A stretch of 64,000 nt of DNA from Neotamlana sargassicola (GCF_020523965.1 NZ_JAJAPX010000002.1:496001-560000); one strand, 5' to 3'. Counted from the stretch's first letter, positions 28,463 to 38,573 are shown. Numbers and translations: made by a program. Notes: generated from the letters alone by a model not told the origin.

Positions 28463-30100
28463 ATGAGTTTTTCTAAAAATATATGTTGCATTACTATAGC
28501 CATAATTTCTTTTTGGTTTTTAAATGCACAGAACAATATTCAAATCGATGCCACTCATGAAGGTACAACTTTCAATCCTTATTGGAGTAAAGTGGTTGGA
28601 GCTGGTCGAGCAAACGAGGCACTTCGAGCGGGTTGGCTAGAACAAATGCAACAAGTGCAAGAAAATTGTGGTTTTCAGTATGTTCGATTTCATGGTTTGT
28701 TTCACGACGATATGTTTCCGGTAATTATTGAAAAAGGAAAAACAGTTTATAATTGGCAATATATCGACGATGTTTTTGATAGACTGTTAGATTTAAACGT
28801 AAAACCCTTTGTGGAGTTAGCGTTTTTACCCTCAAGTATGGCTGCTGAAGATTCTAAAACCGTATTCTGGTGGAAGGCTAAAGTAACACCTAAAGAAGAT
28901 ACATTTACCCAATGGTACGATTTAATTAAAGCATTTACACAGCATTGTGTAGATCGTTACGGAATAGAAGAAGTATTAACATGGTATTTTGAAGTTTGGA
29001 ACGAGCCTAATTTGTACCCGTTTTTTTGGCACGGAACAAAATCGCAGTACTTCGAAATGTATAAGCAATCGGCCTTGGCTGTAAAAAGTATTGATAGCCG
29101 CTTAAAAATTGGAGGGCCATCTACAAGTAATTTTGTTCCAGATGCTCGATTTGATGGGGAAATTATAAATAATCATGTATCTGAAGAGATTTTTAAAATT
29201 GAAGATATTAATGCATTAAAATGGCATGGCGTATGGATTGAAGATTTTTTAAAATACTGTAAAAAAGAAAATTTGCCGGTCGATTTTGTTTCAACACATC
29301 CCTATCCAACCGATTATGCGTTTAACCCAGAAACAGGAAAAGGGCGTGGGTTAACACGTTACGTGCACTCTGTAAAAGAAGATTTGGTATGGTTAAAAAA
29401 CACCATTTCAAAAAGTGCTTATCCAAATGCCGAAATTCATTTAACCGAATGGAATACTAGCCCAAGCAGCCGCGATGCTATGCACGATCGTTTGCCTGCG
29501 GCGGCCTATATTGTAAAGTCTAATTTAGATTGTATTGGGTTAACCAATTCATTAGCTTTTTGGACATTCACAGATATTTTTGAAGAAAAAGGTGGTGCTT
29601 CAAGCATTTTTCATGGTGGTTTCGGAATGATAAATTATCAAGGATTAGTAAAACCATCATACCACGCGTACAGAATGTTAAACCAATTAGGAAATCAACA
29701 ATTGTACAAAGACGAATATTTATTCATCAGTAAAAAATCTAACGATAATAAAATTGTTGCACTGGCTTATAATTATCCTAAAGAATACGAAAATGCCGTA
29801 CCATCTGGATCGAATAAACGAGAAAGTGGCACTTCAAAACCATTAAATTTCACAATAAAAAATTTAAAACCAGGAGCGTTATTTGAATTAGAAATTTTAG
29901 ATAAAGATCATGGGAATATTCATAATTTCTGGGAAACTATGGGTAAACCAGAACCGCCAACAAGAGAACAGATTAAAACTATGAAGGTGTTTGCAAATAC
30001 AATGGATAAAAAATTTATAAAAGCCAATAATAATGGCGTGTTAACCATTAACCACGAAATAACGCCTTGGAGCTTGGTGCTCATAAAACAAATTAACTAA
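28463..30100 (+). CDS. GH39-like glycoside hydrolase, secreted
   Basis: The signal peptide ends FLNAQ. The body is a TIM-barrel retaining glycosidase resembling GH39 beta-xylosidases: FQYVRFHGLFHDDM near the start, the acid/base Glu181 in VWNEPNLYPFFWHG, and the likely nucleophile Glu329 in HLTEWNTSPSSRD. The C-terminal beta-sandwich (ALAYNYPKEYENAV onward) is typical for the family. GH39 includes beta-xylosidases, alpha-iduronidases and other activities, so the sugar is not fixed. It is followed 10 bp later by the small lipoprotein and then by GH3, which suggests joint trimming of lyase-produced oligosaccharides. Confidence 0.82.
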   Translation: MSFSKNICCITIAIISFWFLNAQNNIQIDATHEGTTFNPYWSKVVGAGRANEALRAGWLEQMQQVQENCGFQYVRFHGLFHDDMFPVIIEKGKTVYNWQYIDDVFDRLLDLNVKPFVELAFLPSSMAAEDSKTVFWWKAKVTPKEDTFTQWYDLIKAFTQHCVDRYGIEEVLTWYFEVWNEPNLYPFFWHGTKSQYFEMYKQSALAVKSIDSRLKIGGPSTSNFVPDARFDGEIINNHVSEEIFKIEDINALKWHGVWIEDFLKYCKKENLPVDFVSTHPYPTDYAFNPETGKGRGLTRYVHSVKEDLVWLKNTISKSAYPNAEIHLTEWNTSPSSRDAMHDRLPAAAYIVKSNLDCIGLTNSLAFWTFTDIFEEKGGASSIFHGGFGMINYQGLVKPSYHAYRMLNQLGNQQLYKDEYLFISKKSNDNKIVALAYNYPKEYENAVPSGSNKRESGTSKPLNFTIKNLKPGALFELEILDKDHGNIHNFWETMGKPEPPTREQIKTMKVFANTMDKKFIKANNNGVLTINHEITPWSLVLIKQIN

Positions 30101-30110
30101 ACCAAATACC

Positions 30111-30854
30111 ATGAAAAATTATAAACTGCCGGTTATAGTAGCGTTGTTAATCATAACGTTTTTTACTGTTTTTGTTTCAGGCTGTCAAAATGATAAAGTG
30201 TTTACTATTAACGAATCTGAAGTAGAAGCCACATTAATTTATAAAAATGATTTTGATGACGATTTAAACGATTGGCAGGTTGAACAAATGGAAGGTGGCG
30301 TTGTAGAATTAAACAATGGTAAGTTAGAAATTAACGATGTTAAAGGTTGTACGGTTTGGTTAAAGGAAAAGTTTGAAGGTGCCATTATTATAGAGTACGA
30401 TGTTGTTATTGTGCAAGATGGAGGTGTTAACGATAGAGTGTCGGATCTTAATTGTTTTTGGATGGCTACAGACCCCGAAAACCCATCAAATTTATTCGAA
30501 AACTCTAAAAGTAGAGGTGGTAAATTTTCAAATTACGATAGCTTACAGTTGTATTATATGGGTGTTGGTGGTAATCATAATAAAACAACGAGATTTAGGA
30601 GGTATGTTGGTAATGGCGAGCGCACACTTTTACCAGAACACGATTTAAGCGATTCTAAATACATGTTAGAACCTAATAAAACATACCATATTAAAATTGT
30701 AGCCAATAACGATTTAATTCAATATTACAGAAACGGTCAATTGTTGTCTAATTTTCAAGATGACGCTCCTTATACTTCTGGGTATTTTGGTTTTCGAACG
30801 GTTAAAAATCATATGACGGTCGATAATTTTAAGGTATACCAAATTAAATCTTAA
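30111..30854 (+). CDS. DUF6250-like lectin-fold lipoprotein
   Basis: The leader ends FVSGC (Cys25). The remaining 220 residues look like a concanavalin-type jelly roll: FDDDLNDWQVEQ near the start, NKTYHIKIVANNDLIQYYRNGQ and GYFGFRTVKNHMTVDNFKVYQ at the end. This matches the DUF6250/DUF1961 type found in Bacteroidetes glycan loci. Such proteins may bind glycans or be uncharacterised lyases or hydrolases. No catalytic residues can be assigned. It lies between two glycosidase genes with short gaps (10 and 7 bp), so it is part of their operon. Confidence 0.65.
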   Translation: MKNYKLPVIVALLIITFFTVFVSGCQNDKVFTINESEVEATLIYKNDFDDDLNDWQVEQMEGGVVELNNGKLEINDVKGCTVWLKEKFEGAIIIEYDVVIVQDGGVNDRVSDLNCFWMATDPENPSNLFENSKSRGGKFSNYDSLQLYYMGVGGNHNKTTRFRRYVGNGERTLLPEHDLSDSKYMLEPNKTYHIKIVANNDLIQYYRNGQLLSNFQDDAPYTSGYFGFRTVKNHMTVDNFKVYQIKS

Positions 30855-30861
30855 TTATACA

Positions 30862-33276
30862 ATGAGGTATTTTTATAAAATGAAGTTATTACCGTTGGTT
30901 TTTTGTGTAATTCTATTTACCGCAATGACTAGTGATACAAAATCAATTTACCATAACGGCTGGATAGATTTTAATAAGAACAACAAAAAAGATGTTTTTG
31001 AAGATAGCACTGCACCATTAGAAGCGCGTGTGCAAAACCTAATTGATTTAATGAATGTTAACGAAAAAACATGCCAATTAGCAACGCTTTATGGGTTTGC
31101 TCGTGTTTTAGAAGACGAGTTACCAAACGAAAAATGGAAGCAAAGAGTTTGGAAAGATGGTATTGCCAATATCGACGAACATTTAAACACTATCTGGAAT
31201 CAAGAAAAAACACATACAAAATACGCTTATCCGTTTAGCACACATGCAGAAGCTATTAATAAAGTTCAAAAATGGTTTGTTGAAGAAACTAGGTTAGGTA
31301 TTCCAGTCGATTTTACAAACGAAGCAATTCATGGTTTGTGTCACGAAAAAGCAACACCACTTCCTGCACCAATAGGTATTGGTAGCACTTGGAATAAAAA
31401 TTTAGTAAAACAAGCGGGAGAAATGGTTGGGCGCGAAGCTAAAGCTTTGGGTTATACTAATGTTTATGCACCCATTTTAGATGTAGCCCGCGACCAACGT
31501 TGGGGACGTGTATTAGAGAGCTACGGCGAATCACCTTTTCATGTTGCCGAAATGGGTAAAGCCATGACCCTTGGTATACAAGAACAAGGTGTTGCATCAA
31601 CATTAAAACATTTTGCGGTGTATAGTATTCCAAAAGGAGCGCGTGATGGCGATGCTAGAACCGATCCGCATGTAGCGCCTAGAGAAATGTTTCAACTTCA
31701 TTTGTATCCTTTTAAACGGGTTATAAAAGAAGTAAACCCAATGGGAATTATGAGTAGTTATAACGACTACGATGGCGAGCCTATAACGGCAAGTCGCTAT
31801 TTTTTAACCGAATTACTTCGCGAAAAGTATGGTTTTAAAGGTTATGTGGTTTCCGATAGTGAAGCTGTAGAATATGTATATGAAAAACACCATGTTGCCG
31901 ATAGTTATAAAGAAGCTGTAAGGCAAGTTATTGAAGCCGGCCTAAATGTAAGAACCACGTTTAGAACCCCAGAATCGTTTATCGAACCGCTTCGAGAACT
32001 TATCGCAAATGGAGAACTTTCTATGCAAACCATAGATGCTCGTGTGGCCGATGTTTTAAGAGTTAAATTTAAATTAGGATTGTTCGATAATCCTTATGTT
32101 ACAAACCCTAAAGAAGCCGATAAACTGGTGCATACCAAAGAAGCTGAATCACTATCTAAACAAATCAATAGAGAATCTTTAGTTTTACTTAAAAATGAAA
32201 ATAATACACTGCCATTAAATCTTAATAAATTAAATAATATTTTGGTTACTGGACCATTGGCTAACGAAGTGAGTTTTACATATAGTCGTTATGGGCCAGC
32301 GTTTAATCCTTCGGTTTCGGTGTTTCAAGGCATTAAAAATTATGCAGGAAGTAAGGCATCGGTGGTCTACGAGAAAGGTTGTGAAATTGTAGATAAAGAT
32401 TGGCCTGAAAGCGAAATAATTTCGACGCCATTAACAGAACTAGAACAAGAAAGTATAAATGCTGCTGTTAAAAAAGCAGAACAGTCTGATGTTATTATTG
32501 CAGTTGTTGGTGAAGACGATAAGCGTGTAGGAGAAACCATGTCGAGAACTAGTTTAGGTTTACCCGGTCGCCAGCAGCAATCAGTGCAAGCATTGTATGC
32601 AACAGGTAAGCCTGTAATATTGGTTTTAATAAATGGGCAGCCACTAACAATAAATTGGGAAAATAAATATTTACCAGCTATTTTAGAAGCGTGGTTTCCT
32701 AGCGCTGCGGCAGGCGAAGTGGTGGCCGAAACCTTATTTGGAGATTATAATCCGGGAGGTAAATTGTCGGTAACCTTTCCTAAAACGGTGGGGCAAATTC
32801 CGTTAAATTTTCCATTTAAACCTGGCTCTCAAGCAGGACAACCAGGTAAAGGGCCAAATGGCTACGGAAATACACGTGTACTTGGGCCATTATTTCCTTT
32901 TGGTTACGGTTTAAGCTATACTACTTTTATTTACAGTGATTTAAAGTTATCAGCTTTAAAAATAAAATCGCAAGCCAATTTAACGGTTTCTTTTAAGGTT
33001 AAAAATACAGGAAAGTATGCTGGAGACGAGATTGTACAATTGTATGTAAAAGATAGAGTAAGTAGTGTAACCACCTACGAGTCGGTATTAAGAGGATTTG
33101 ACCGGATACATTTAAAGCCAAACGAAGAAAAAACGGTGGAATTTACCTTGAAACCAGACGATTTAGCAATTTTAGATAAAAACATGAATTGGACAGTTGA
33201 ACCTGGTATGTTTAAAATTATGGTTGGAAGTTCGTCAGTCGATATCAGGCTAGAATCAGATTTTGAGGTATATTAG
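30862..33276 (+). CDS. GH3 glycoside hydrolase, exported
   Basis: Three-domain GH3 layout in 804 residues: TIM barrel with WGRVLESYGESP and the nucleophile Asp332 in GYVVSDSEAVEY, an alpha/beta sandwich with AVVGEDDKRVGE, and a C-terminal fibronectin-III-like domain (FKVKNTGKYAGDEIVQLYV). The N-terminus has two possible starts. Met7 (MKLLPLVFC) gives a tighter signal peptide. Just after it, DFNKNNKKDVFED resembles a calcium-binding EF-hand loop. GH3 covers beta-glucosidases, beta-xylosidases and more, and sequence alone does not separate them. It probably acts in the periplasm on oligosaccharides from the lyases and GH39-like enzyme. Confidence 0.9.
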   Translation: MRYFYKMKLLPLVFCVILFTAMTSDTKSIYHNGWIDFNKNNKKDVFEDSTAPLEARVQNLIDLMNVNEKTCQLATLYGFARVLEDELPNEKWKQRVWKDGIANIDEHLNTIWNQEKTHTKYAYPFSTHAEAINKVQKWFVEETRLGIPVDFTNEAIHGLCHEKATPLPAPIGIGSTWNKNLVKQAGEMVGREAKALGYTNVYAPILDVARDQRWGRVLESYGESPFHVAEMGKAMTLGIQEQGVASTLKHFAVYSIPKGARDGDARTDPHVAPREMFQLHLYPFKRVIKEVNPMGIMSSYNDYDGEPITASRYFLTELLREKYGFKGYVVSDSEAVEYVYEKHHVADSYKEAVRQVIEAGLNVRTTFRTPESFIEPLRELIANGELSMQTIDARVADVLRVKFKLGLFDNPYVTNPKEADKLVHTKEAESLSKQINRESLVLLKNENNTLPLNLNKLNNILVTGPLANEVSFTYSRYGPAFNPSVSVFQGIKNYAGSKASVVYEKGCEIVDKDWPESEIISTPLTELEQESINAAVKKAEQSDVIIAVVGEDDKRVGETMSRTSLGLPGRQQQSVQALYATGKPVILVLINGQPLTINWENKYLPAILEAWFPSAAAGEVVAETLFGDYNPGGKLSVTFPKTVGQIPLNFPFKPGSQAGQPGKGPNGYGNTRVLGPLFPFGYGLSYTTFIYSDLKLSALKIKSQANLTVSFKVKNTGKYAGDEIVQLYVKDRVSSVTTYESVLRGFDRIHLKPNEEKTVEFTLKPDDLAILDKNMNWTVEPGMFKIMVGSSSVDIRLESDFEVY

Positions 33277-33340
33277 TTTAATTAATTAATAAGTATTACA
33301 TTTCGAGAAAACCTAATTTACAAACAGGCTCTCTAAAGTT

Positions 33341-34228
33341 ATGAAATTACATTTTCTTGATAGAAGTAGTTTAAACAATAGTTCATTTAGTGCTAGAGTT
33401 AATGAGTATTCAAATTTTTTAAAAGTTTGGCATTATCATCCAGAAATGGAGCTTGTTGTAATATTAAAAAGCCAAGGAACGTGCTTTGTTGGTGATAGTA
33501 TAGAAAAATTTAAGCCAAAAGATATTGTTTTAATAGGGAAAAACTTGCCACACATGTGGCAGAACGACCCAGAATATTTTAATGAAGATTCTCAATTAAA
33601 AGCAAAAGCTGTTTCAGTTCATTTTAAAAAAGATTTTCTTGGAAGCTACTTTTTTGAAACACCAGAAATGATTCACCTTCTAGAATTGTTTGAACGCGCC
33701 AAATTCGGACTTAAATTTTTGAATGTTCCCAATCGTTTAATTAACGAAATTACCAAACTACCAGAGCTCGATGGCTTTAATAAAACTATTGCCTTTTTAC
33801 AGGTTTTAAATCAACTTGCCAAATATAAGGATACGCAAAGGCTAACGAGTTATGGGTTTGTAAATGCATTTAGCTTAACCAAAAGTATTGTGCAAGATAA
33901 AGTGCAAGCCTATATTTTTAATAATTTTAATAAAGACATAAGTTTAGAAGAAGCAGCCAAAATTGCAAACATGAATGCTTCTGCTTTTAGTCGGTATTTT
34001 AAACGTGTAAATAGGAAAACATTTTCTAAATATGTAACCGAAATTAGAGTGGGTTATGCCTGTAAATTACTAATTGAAAGCAAATTTAATATTGCTGCTG
34101 TTTGTTTTGAGTCTGGTTTTAAGAATATCTCAAATTTTAACAGGCAATTTAAGGTTATTATGAATTGTACCCCTTCAGAATTTTTAAAAAACTATAAATC
34201 TGAAGCTTCTCAAGACGAAAATAAATAA
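33341..34228 (+). CDS. AraC-family transcriptional regulator with cupin sensor domain
   Basis: The N-terminal 100 residues form a cupin-like fold (VWHYHPEMELVVIL, IVLIGKNLPHMW), expected to bind a small ligand such as a sugar or sugar acid. The C-terminal 100 residues are a double helix-turn-helix AraC domain (ISLEEAAKIANMNASAFSRYF and AAVCFESGFKNISNFNRQF). It sits 64 bp after GH3 and 145 bp before the fucose-catabolism genes in the same direction, so it is the best candidate regulator of those genes. No hybrid two-component or ECF regulator was seen in the PUL. Confidence 0.9.
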   Translation: MKLHFLDRSSLNNSSFSARVNEYSNFLKVWHYHPEMELVVILKSQGTCFVGDSIEKFKPKDIVLIGKNLPHMWQNDPEYFNEDSQLKAKAVSVHFKKDFLGSYFFETPEMIHLLELFERAKFGLKFLNVPNRLINEITKLPELDGFNKTIAFLQVLNQLAKYKDTQRLTSYGFVNAFSLTKSIVQDKVQAYIFNNFNKDISLEEAAKIANMNASAFSRYFKRVNRKTFSKYVTEIRVGYACKLLIESKFNIAAVCFESGFKNISNFNRQFKVIMNCTPSEFLKNYKSEASQDENK

Positions 34229-34373
34229 GCAACTTAGTATATTCTTACAGGGTATTTTTGCAGTATTTTAAATAAAAACTTCTGACAAGCAAAAAAAATA
34301 TTAGTATCTGTCAAATAAAAATTAGACAAAATCTTTATTAGGTAGTAATATTGCTTTAATAAACCAGCGACTA

Positions 34374-36035
34374 ATGAGTACAGCGAATACGGTATTAAAA
34401 ATACATCCTAAAGACAATGTAATAGTAGCTCTTCGAGATCTAGAAAAGGGAACTTCGGTTTCTTTAAACTCTGATGAATATGAGCTTAATGACACTATTC
34501 CAGCAAAACATAAATTTGCAACCGAAAGTTTTAAAAAAGGAGACGCCATATATATGTATGGTGTTTTAGTGGGGCGTGCTAAAAAAGATATTGCCAAAGG
34601 CGGATTAATTAGCACTACTAATTTAGAACACGATACCGAAACTTACGCGGCGAACAACGAAAAAAATAAAATTGAGTGGGAGCAACCCGATGTTTCAAAG
34701 TTTATAACTAAAACATTTCAAGGTTACCACAGGGCAGATGGTAAAGTAGGAACCGAGAATAATTGGTTAATTATACCATTAGTGTTTTGTCAAAATAGAA
34801 ATGTTGAGGTTTTAAAACATGCGCTGTTAGAAAAATTAGGTTTTAGCAAAGAGCAACATTTAAAATTAGATGTTGATGCTTTAATTGCCGATTATAAAAA
34901 TGGTGCTTCTACCGAAACCATTTTAAGTAAAGATATTTTAAAATCATCACAGCATAAAGAGAAGAATCCATTATTTCCAAATGTAGATGGTATTCATTTC
35001 TTAACTCACGAAGGTGGCTGTGGTGGTGCAACTTCAGATTCTGTGGCGCTTTGTCATTTATTGGCAGGTTATATTAATAACCCAAACGTGGCCGGAGCAA
35101 CTATTTTAAGTTTAGGTTGCCAACACGCACAAGCTAGTATTTTACAAGATGCTTTAAATAAAATGTCGCCTGAACATAAAAAACCTATTTATGTTCTAGA
35201 GCAACAGCATATAGCTTCGGAAGAAGTGCTTCTAGCTGAAGCCGTTAAAAAAACTTTTGTTGGTTTAATTGAAGCTAATAAAATAGAACGAAAACCAGCG
35301 CCATTAAGTAAGTTGGTTATTGGTTTAGAGTGTGGTGGTTCCGATGGTTTTTCAGGAATTTCTGCAAATCCAACCTTAGGATATGTTTCCGATTTAATTG
35401 TGGCTCTTGGTGGTGCCAGTGTGTTGTCAGAATTTCCAGAGTTAAATGGTGTTGAGCAGGAAATGATTAATAGGTGTACCAAGGTTGAAAACGCTAAAAA
35501 GTTTTCACAAATAATGTCTACTTACAATGCTAAGGCCGATGCTTTAGGAGCAGGTTTTTACGCCAACCCTTCACCAGGAAATATAAAAGATGGCTTAATT
35601 ACCGATGCTATTAAATCTGCTGGAGCTGCAAAAAAAGGAGGAAGTTCTCCGGTTGAAGACGTGTTAGACTACACAGAGCAAGTAACCAAGCCAGGTTTAA
35701 ATTTATTGTGTACACCAGGAAACGATGTGGAGTCTACCACAGGTTTGGCAGGTTCTGGCTGTAATGTTATTTTATTTACCACAGGTTTAGGCACACCAAC
35801 AGGTAACCCAATTACACCAGTTGTAAAGGTGTCAACCAACTCAAAATTATACAATAAAATGCCTGATATTATAGATTTTAATGCAGGTACAATTATAGAA
35901 GGAACAACCTCTATTGAAGAAGCCGGCGAGCAGTTGCTAGACTTTGTAATCGAGGTAGCTAGCGGTAAATTAACAAAAGCTAAGCAGTTGCGTCAAGACG
36001 ATTTTATTCCATGGAAACGCGGAATGTCTTTATAA
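34374..36035 (+). CDS. UxaA/altronate-dehydratase-family protein, probable L-fuconate dehydratase
   Basis: An N-terminal SAF domain (about 1-95, DNVIVALRDLEKGTSV) is joined to the UxaA core (GYHRADGKVGTENNW, THEGGCGGATSD, GLECGGSDGFSGISANP, CTPGNDVESTTGLAGSGCN). The family dehydrates sugar acids such as altronate and galactarate to 2-keto-3-deoxy acids using a metal centre. Beside a fucose dehydrogenase, lactonase and keto-acid genes it most likely converts L-fuconate to 2-keto-3-deoxy-L-fuconate, replacing the enolase-type fuconate dehydratase. A UxaA homolog is also found in the Campylobacter jejuni fucose locus. The fold is certain. The exact sugar acid is inferred. Confidence 0.85.
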   Translation: MSTANTVLKIHPKDNVIVALRDLEKGTSVSLNSDEYELNDTIPAKHKFATESFKKGDAIYMYGVLVGRAKKDIAKGGLISTTNLEHDTETYAANNEKNKIEWEQPDVSKFITKTFQGYHRADGKVGTENNWLIIPLVFCQNRNVEVLKHALLEKLGFSKEQHLKLDVDALIADYKNGASTETILSKDILKSSQHKEKNPLFPNVDGIHFLTHEGGCGGATSDSVALCHLLAGYINNPNVAGATILSLGCQHAQASILQDALNKMSPEHKKPIYVLEQQHIASEEVLLAEAVKKTFVGLIEANKIERKPAPLSKLVIGLECGGSDGFSGISANPTLGYVSDLIVALGGASVLSEFPELNGVEQEMINRCTKVENAKKFSQIMSTYNAKADALGAGFYANPSPGNIKDGLITDAIKSAGAAKKGGSSPVEDVLDYTEQVTKPGLNLLCTPGNDVESTTGLAGSGCNVILFTTGLGTPTGNPITPVVKVSTNSKLYNKMPDIIDFNAGTIIEGTTSIEEAGEQLLDFVIEVASGKLTKAKQLRQDDFIPWKRGMSL

Positions 36036-36058
36036 AATATTAATCCAACTAACATCAC

Positions 36059-36841
36059 ATGTCAAAATTCAGTTTAAAAAATAAAGTAGCTTTGGTTACT
36101 GGAGGCGGTAGCGGTATAGGTAAAGCCATATCGTTAACTTTTGCACAGCAAGGAGCCGAAGTACATATATTAGATTTTAATTTAGAAGCAGCCGAAGAAA
36201 CGGTTAAAGAAATTGAAGCTGCGAATGGTAAAGCTGCGGCACACAAATGTGATGTTGCTAGCAAAACTAATGTAGATAGCATTGTAGAAGCCATTACAGA
36301 AAACGGAAACATCGATATTTTAATAAACAATGCGGGAATTGCTCACGTTGGAAATATTGAATCTTGCGAAGAAGAAGACCTAGATAGGTTATACAATGTA
36401 AATATTAAAGGTGTTTATAACTGTATCAAATCGTGTTTGCCGGCCTTAAAAAAATCAGGGAATGGTGTTATTTTAAATTTAGCATCTATAGCATCAACAG
36501 TTGGTATAAACGATCGTTTTGCGTATTCCATGACCAAAGGTGCGGTTTTAACCATTACCTATTCTGTAGCTAAAGATTATTTAAAAGATGGTATTCGTTG
36601 TAATTGTATAGCTCCAGGTCGTGTGCATACACCATTTGTAGATGGTTTTATCAAAAAGAATTATCCAGGAAAAGAAGACGAAATGTTTGCTAAATTATCT
36701 CAAACGCAACCCATTGGTAGAATGGGTAAACCTCAAGAAATGGCCGATTTAGTATTGTTTTTATGTTCGGACGAAGCCGGATTTATAACAGGGTCTAATT
36801 ACGCTATCGATGGCGGATTTGTGACTTTAAACGGGAATTAA
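36059..36841 (+). CDS. SDR oxidoreductase, probable 2-keto-3-deoxy-L-fuconate dehydrogenase
   Basis: This 260-residue classical short-chain dehydrogenase has the cofactor motif TGGGSGIG, NNAG, catalytic YxxxK in YSMTKGAV, and the C-terminal CIAPGRVHTPFVDGF loop. It should use NAD(P)+ in the cytoplasm. Position between the fuconate-dehydratase candidate (23 bp upstream) and the FAH-family hydrolase (25 bp downstream) makes oxidation of 2-keto-3-deoxy-L-fuconate to the 2,4-diketo acid the best guess, as in the Xanthomonas and Burkholderia fucose pathways. Confidence 0.85.
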   Translation: MSKFSLKNKVALVTGGGSGIGKAISLTFAQQGAEVHILDFNLEAAEETVKEIEAANGKAAAHKCDVASKTNVDSIVEAITENGNIDILINNAGIAHVGNIESCEEEDLDRLYNVNIKGVYNCIKSCLPALKKSGNGVILNLASIASTVGINDRFAYSMTKGAVLTITYSVAKDYLKDGIRCNCIAPGRVHTPFVDGFIKKNYPGKEDEMFAKLSQTQPIGRMGKPQEMADLVLFLCSDEAGFITGSNYAIDGGFVTLNGN

Positions 36842-36866
36842 AAAACACTCAAAAAAATATTTTAAA

Positions 36867-37721
36867 ATGAAATTAATAAGATTTGGAGCCGTAGGTGAAG
36901 AAAAACCAGGTGTTCAGTTAGCAAACGGAACAAAAATAGATGTGTCTGCTTTTGGGCAAGATTACGATGAAGATTTTTTTGGAAATGATGGTATCGAGAA
37001 ATTAGCAAAGTGGTTAGAAACTAACCAAGCTAGTTGTCCAGAAGTTGATGATAGTGTGCGTTTAGGTGTGCCATTGACCAGACCATCAAAAATAGTTTGT
37101 GTAGGTTTAAACTATGCACAACACGCAGCCGAAGCTGGTATGGAAATTCCAAAAGAGCCTGTGTTATTCTTTAAATCTACAACAGCGTTAGTTGGGCCAA
37201 ACGACGATGTTATCATTCCTAAAAACAGTGAAAAAAGCGATTGGGAAGTCGAGTTAGCTATTGTAATTGGTAAAAAAGCATCTTATGTTGAAGAAGCAGA
37301 TGCTTTCGATCATATAGCAGGATACGTTTTGCACAACGATGTAAGTGAGCGTGCTTTTCAAATAGAAAAATCAGGACAATGGTGTAAAGGTAAAGGTTGC
37401 GATACATTCGCTCCAGTAGGTCCGTTTATTGCAACAACAGACGAAATTGAAGATCCAAATAACTTAAACTTATGGTTAAAATTAAATGGCGAAGTCATGC
37501 AAAATAGCACCACTTCCGATTTTATTTTTAACGTACAACACGTAGTAAGCCACATTAGCCAGTTTATGACGCTTTTACCAGGCGATATCATTTCAACAGG
37601 AACACCATTTGGTGTTGGTTTAGGTTTAAACCCACCAATGTACTTAAAAGAAGGCGATGTTATGGAGTTAGGTATTGAAGGCTTGGGGGTTTCAAAACAA
37701 AACGTAAAAGCATACAAATAA
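36867..37721 (+). CDS. FAH-family hydrolase, probable 2,4-diketo-3-deoxy-L-fuconate hydrolase
   Basis: Its 284 residues show the fumarylacetoacetate-hydrolase fold: IVCVGLNYAQHAAEAGMEIP, the metal-binding acidic segment SDWEVELAIVIGKKA, NDVSERAFQIE and KGCDTFAPVGPFI, then LLPGDIISTGTPFGVG. Members hydrolyse C-C bonds in diketo acids with Mg2+ or Mn2+. In this operon it would split 2,4-diketo-3-deoxy-L-fuconate into pyruvate and L-lactate. The stop codon shares its last base with the start codon of the lactonase gene (TAATG), a sign of translational coupling. Confidence 0.87.
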   Translation: MKLIRFGAVGEEKPGVQLANGTKIDVSAFGQDYDEDFFGNDGIEKLAKWLETNQASCPEVDDSVRLGVPLTRPSKIVCVGLNYAQHAAEAGMEIPKEPVLFFKSTTALVGPNDDVIIPKNSEKSDWEVELAIVIGKKASYVEEADAFDHIAGYVLHNDVSERAFQIEKSGQWCKGKGCDTFAPVGPFIATTDEIEDPNNLNLWLKLNGEVMQNSTTSDFIFNVQHVVSHISQFMTLLPGDIISTGTPFGVGLGLNPPMYLKEGDVMELGIEGLGVSKQNVKAYK

Positions 37722-38557
37722 TGCGTATAGATGCACATCAACATTTTTGGGTTTTCGATCCAGTTAGAGATAGCTGGATCGACGATTCTATGTTGGTTAT
37801 TAGAAAGGATTTTTTACCAAAGGATTTAAAGCCCATTTTAAAAGCCAATAATATTGATGGCTGCATTGCCGTTCAAGCAGACCAGTCTGAAACTGAAACC
37901 AATTTTTTATTGCAAAGTGCTGCAGATAATCCTTTTATAAAAGGTGTTGTAGGTTGGGTAGATTTATGCAATAAGAACGTAGACGAAAGATTAAAGCATT
38001 TTGCCCAAAACAAATTATTTAAAGGTGTTAGGCATATTGTACAGGCTGAAACAGAAGATTTTGTTTTACGAAACGATTTTCTAAACGGAATTAGCAAATT
38101 AAGTAAGTATAACTTGGTTTACGATATTTTGGTTTTTCCAAATCAATTAGAAAATGTAATAAAAATGGTAGCTAAGTTTCCAGAACAACAATTTGTTCTA
38201 GATCATATAGCGAAGCCAAAAATTTCAGAAGGATTAATAGCAAATACCAACTGGAAAACTAATATTAAGCGTTTAGCATCGTATAAAAATGTATCTTGTA
38301 AAGTGTCGGGAATGGTTACCGAAACTCAAGATTTTAAGTGGGAAGAAAAGGATTTTCACGAATTTTTAAATGTAACTGTTGAAGCTTTTGGTGTAGATAG
38401 ACTTTTATTTGGCTCCGATTGGCCGGTGTGTTTGTTGGCGGGAGCATACCAAGATGTGCTTCATATTGTAGAGGATTTTTTTAATTCATTTTCAATAGAA
38501 GAAATAAATAAAATTATGGGGGCAAATGCAGTTAGAATTTATAACCTAAACAACTAA
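37721..38557 (+). CDS. Amidohydrolase-2 family lactonase, probable L-fucono-lactonase
   Basis: A TIM-barrel amidohydrolase of 278 residues with the metal-binding HxH near the start (RIDAHQHFWVFD), His in VLDHIAKP and the late Asp in LLFGSDWPVC. This is the layout of sugar lactonases such as L-fuconolactonase and L-rhamnono-gamma-lactonase. Next to a sugar dehydrogenase gene (38574) and a sugar-acid dehydratase gene it should open the lactone formed from L-fucose. Its start overlaps the preceding stop by one base. The gene is 16 bp from the next SDR gene. Confidence 0.87.
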   Translation: MRIDAHQHFWVFDPVRDSWIDDSMLVIRKDFLPKDLKPILKANNIDGCIAVQADQSETETNFLLQSAADNPFIKGVVGWVDLCNKNVDERLKHFAQNKLFKGVRHIVQAETEDFVLRNDFLNGISKLSKYNLVYDILVFPNQLENVIKMVAKFPEQQFVLDHIAKPKISEGLIANTNWKTNIKRLASYKNVSCKVSGMVTETQDFKWEEKDFHEFLNVTVEAFGVDRLLFGSDWPVCLLAGAYQDVLHIVEDFFNSFSIEEINKIMGANAVRIYNLNN

Positions 38558-38573
38558 TTAAGAAACTAAACTA

